23,088 bases of DNA. Origin: an uncultured Collinsella sp. Its GTDB lineage: Bacteria > Actinomycetota > Coriobacteriia > Coriobacteriales > Coriobacteriaceae. The stretch lies in contig CABTZM010000007.1 of assembly GCA_902489295.1 (NCBI GenBank), positions 1 to 23,088 of the forward strand, read 5' to 3'. This document shows, one piece after another, positions 22,384 through 23,088 of the stretch. Within the stretch, counting starts at the first letter, position 1; each line of letters starts with the position of its first letter. The position numbers and the translations under genes are program-made. The notes under the pieces were generated by a model, which made no database searches, was not told the origin of the DNA, and worked only from the letters and a program-made list of their open reading frames with translations.

Positions 22384-23088
22384 TGTGGGAAGCCGATGAC
22401 TCTCAGGACCTGTGGACGACGCCCGGCAACTCGCCGGCGGCATCCATGGCGCACGGCGAGCGCATGGTGGGCTCGGAGCTGACGGCCGAGGACCTCGATG
22501 TCGATCGCACTTTGCGCCCCCAGCGCCTGGACGATTACTGCGGCCAGGAGCATATCAAGCAGAGCCTGCGCGTGTTGATCGAAGCGGCGCAGAGCCGTGG
22601 CGAGACGCTCGACCACGTGATCTTCTCGGGCCCTCCGGGTCTGGGCAAGACCACGCTGGCTACGGTTATCGCCAACGAGCTGGGCGCTCAGATCAAGACG
22701 ACGAGCGGCCCCGCTATTGCGCGCACCGGCGACCTGGCGGCCATCCTTACTAACTTGCAGCCGGGTGATGTGCTGTTTATCGACGAGATCCACCGCCTCA
22801 ACCGTTCGGTCGAGGAAGTCCTGTACCCCGCGATGGAGGACTTTGCCCTCGATATCGTGATTGGCAAGGGTCCGGCGGCGCGCTCGATTCGCCTGGATAT
22901 CCCCAAGTTTACGCTGGTAGCAGCAACGACCCGCTCAGGCATGTTGACCGGCCCGTTGCGCGACCGCTTTGGCATTTCATATCGCCTGGATTACTACACG
23001 GTCGAGGAACTCGCGCAGATTGTTACGCGCTCGGCGACTATCCTGGGCGTGACGATCGACCATTCCAGTGCACTCGAGATCGGCTCCC
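22383..23088 (+). CDS. ruvB: Holliday junction branch migration ATPase RuvB (C-terminus cut by window edge)
   Basis: AAA+ hexameric motor that drives branch migration on RuvA-bound junctions. 235 codons are visible of about 330-350. Before the conserved LRPQRLDDYCGQ (44-55) lies an N-terminal segment of about 43 residues, longer than the usual 15-25 and rich in acidic residues. Walker A is GPPGLGKTT (83-91), Walker B LFIDEIHRL with D134 and E135, sensor 1 in AATTRSG (180-186), and the arginine finger region LRDRFG (192-197). The ATG at 22383 overlaps the ruvA stop (TGATG). An internal ATG such as M22 or M28 could be the true start and would give a more usual N-terminus. Confidence 0.95.
   Translation, partial: MWEADDSQDLWTTPGNSPAASMAHGERMVGSELTAEDLDVDRTLRPQRLDDYCGQEHIKQSLRVLIEAAQSRGETLDHVIFSGPPGLGKTTLATVIANELGAQIKTTSGPAIARTGDLAAILTNLQPGDVLFIDEIHRLNRSVEEVLYPAMEDFALDIVIGKGPAARSIRLDIPKFTLVAATTRSGMLTGPLRDRFGISYRLDYYTVEELAQIVTRSATILGVTIDHSSALEIGS

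Noticed and set aside
1..23088. CRISPR arrays, tRNA or rRNA genes, and IS ends
   Set aside because: Intergenic gaps are short and accounted for. No regular direct repeats, cloverleaf-like segments or transposase frames were seen, though I could not run dedicated searches.

Overview
The window is GC-rich chromosomal DNA that looks like the class Coriobacteriia (Actinomycetota), most likely a Collinsella-like gut anaerobe. The grounds are the strong G/C third-position bias, a superoxide reductase typical of anaerobes, AddAB-type recombination helicase genes and an overlapping ruvC-ruvA-ruvB set. The genus is inferred from overall character, not proven. I saw no tRNA, rRNA, CRISPR array, insertion sequence or prophage block.

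Left part (1-4210), sulfur metabolism and small genes. mnmA (tRNA 2-thiouridylase, cut by the left edge) and cysK (cysteine synthase) are on the minus strand. They are separated by a terminator whose hairpin overlaps the likely mnmA promoter. A four-cysteine Rrf2-family regulator diverges from cysK across a 253-base control region holding an imperfect palindrome over the predicted cysK promoter. A bidirectional terminator separates the regulator from a convergent four-helix membrane protein of the phage-holin IV/YvlD type. A gene-free stretch (3366-3689) then leads to a YerC/TrpR-like regulator, closed by a strong UUCG-loop terminator and followed at once by a large intergenic palindrome.

Middle part (4211-18461), DNA processing on the plus strand. 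An AddB-like nuclease is followed 3 bases later by AddA helicase-nuclease. A second intergenic palindrome follows, then dnaE (replicative polymerase alpha subunit) and, 28 bases later, a SWIM-SNF2 ATPase. AddB appears to have lost its Walker A motif and most of its iron-sulfur cysteines, while AddA keeps complete helicase and nuclease motifs.

Right part (18462-23088). A desulfoferrodoxin (superoxide reductase) without N-terminal rubredoxin-like cysteines is followed by a terminator. Next comes an intact 661-residue NAD-synthetase homologue in which the signature residues of both catalytic domains appear to be replaced, so it is probably a double pseudoenzyme. ruvC, ruvA and ruvB (cut by the right edge) follow as a one-base-overlapping operon, preceded by a 13-of-14 match to the Gram-positive LexA (SOS) box directly after the predicted -10.

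The strongest leads are the NadE-like pseudoenzyme and the two (perhaps three) related intergenic palindromes. The SOS box, the reduced AddB, and the cysK/Rrf2 and cysK/mnmA control regions come next.
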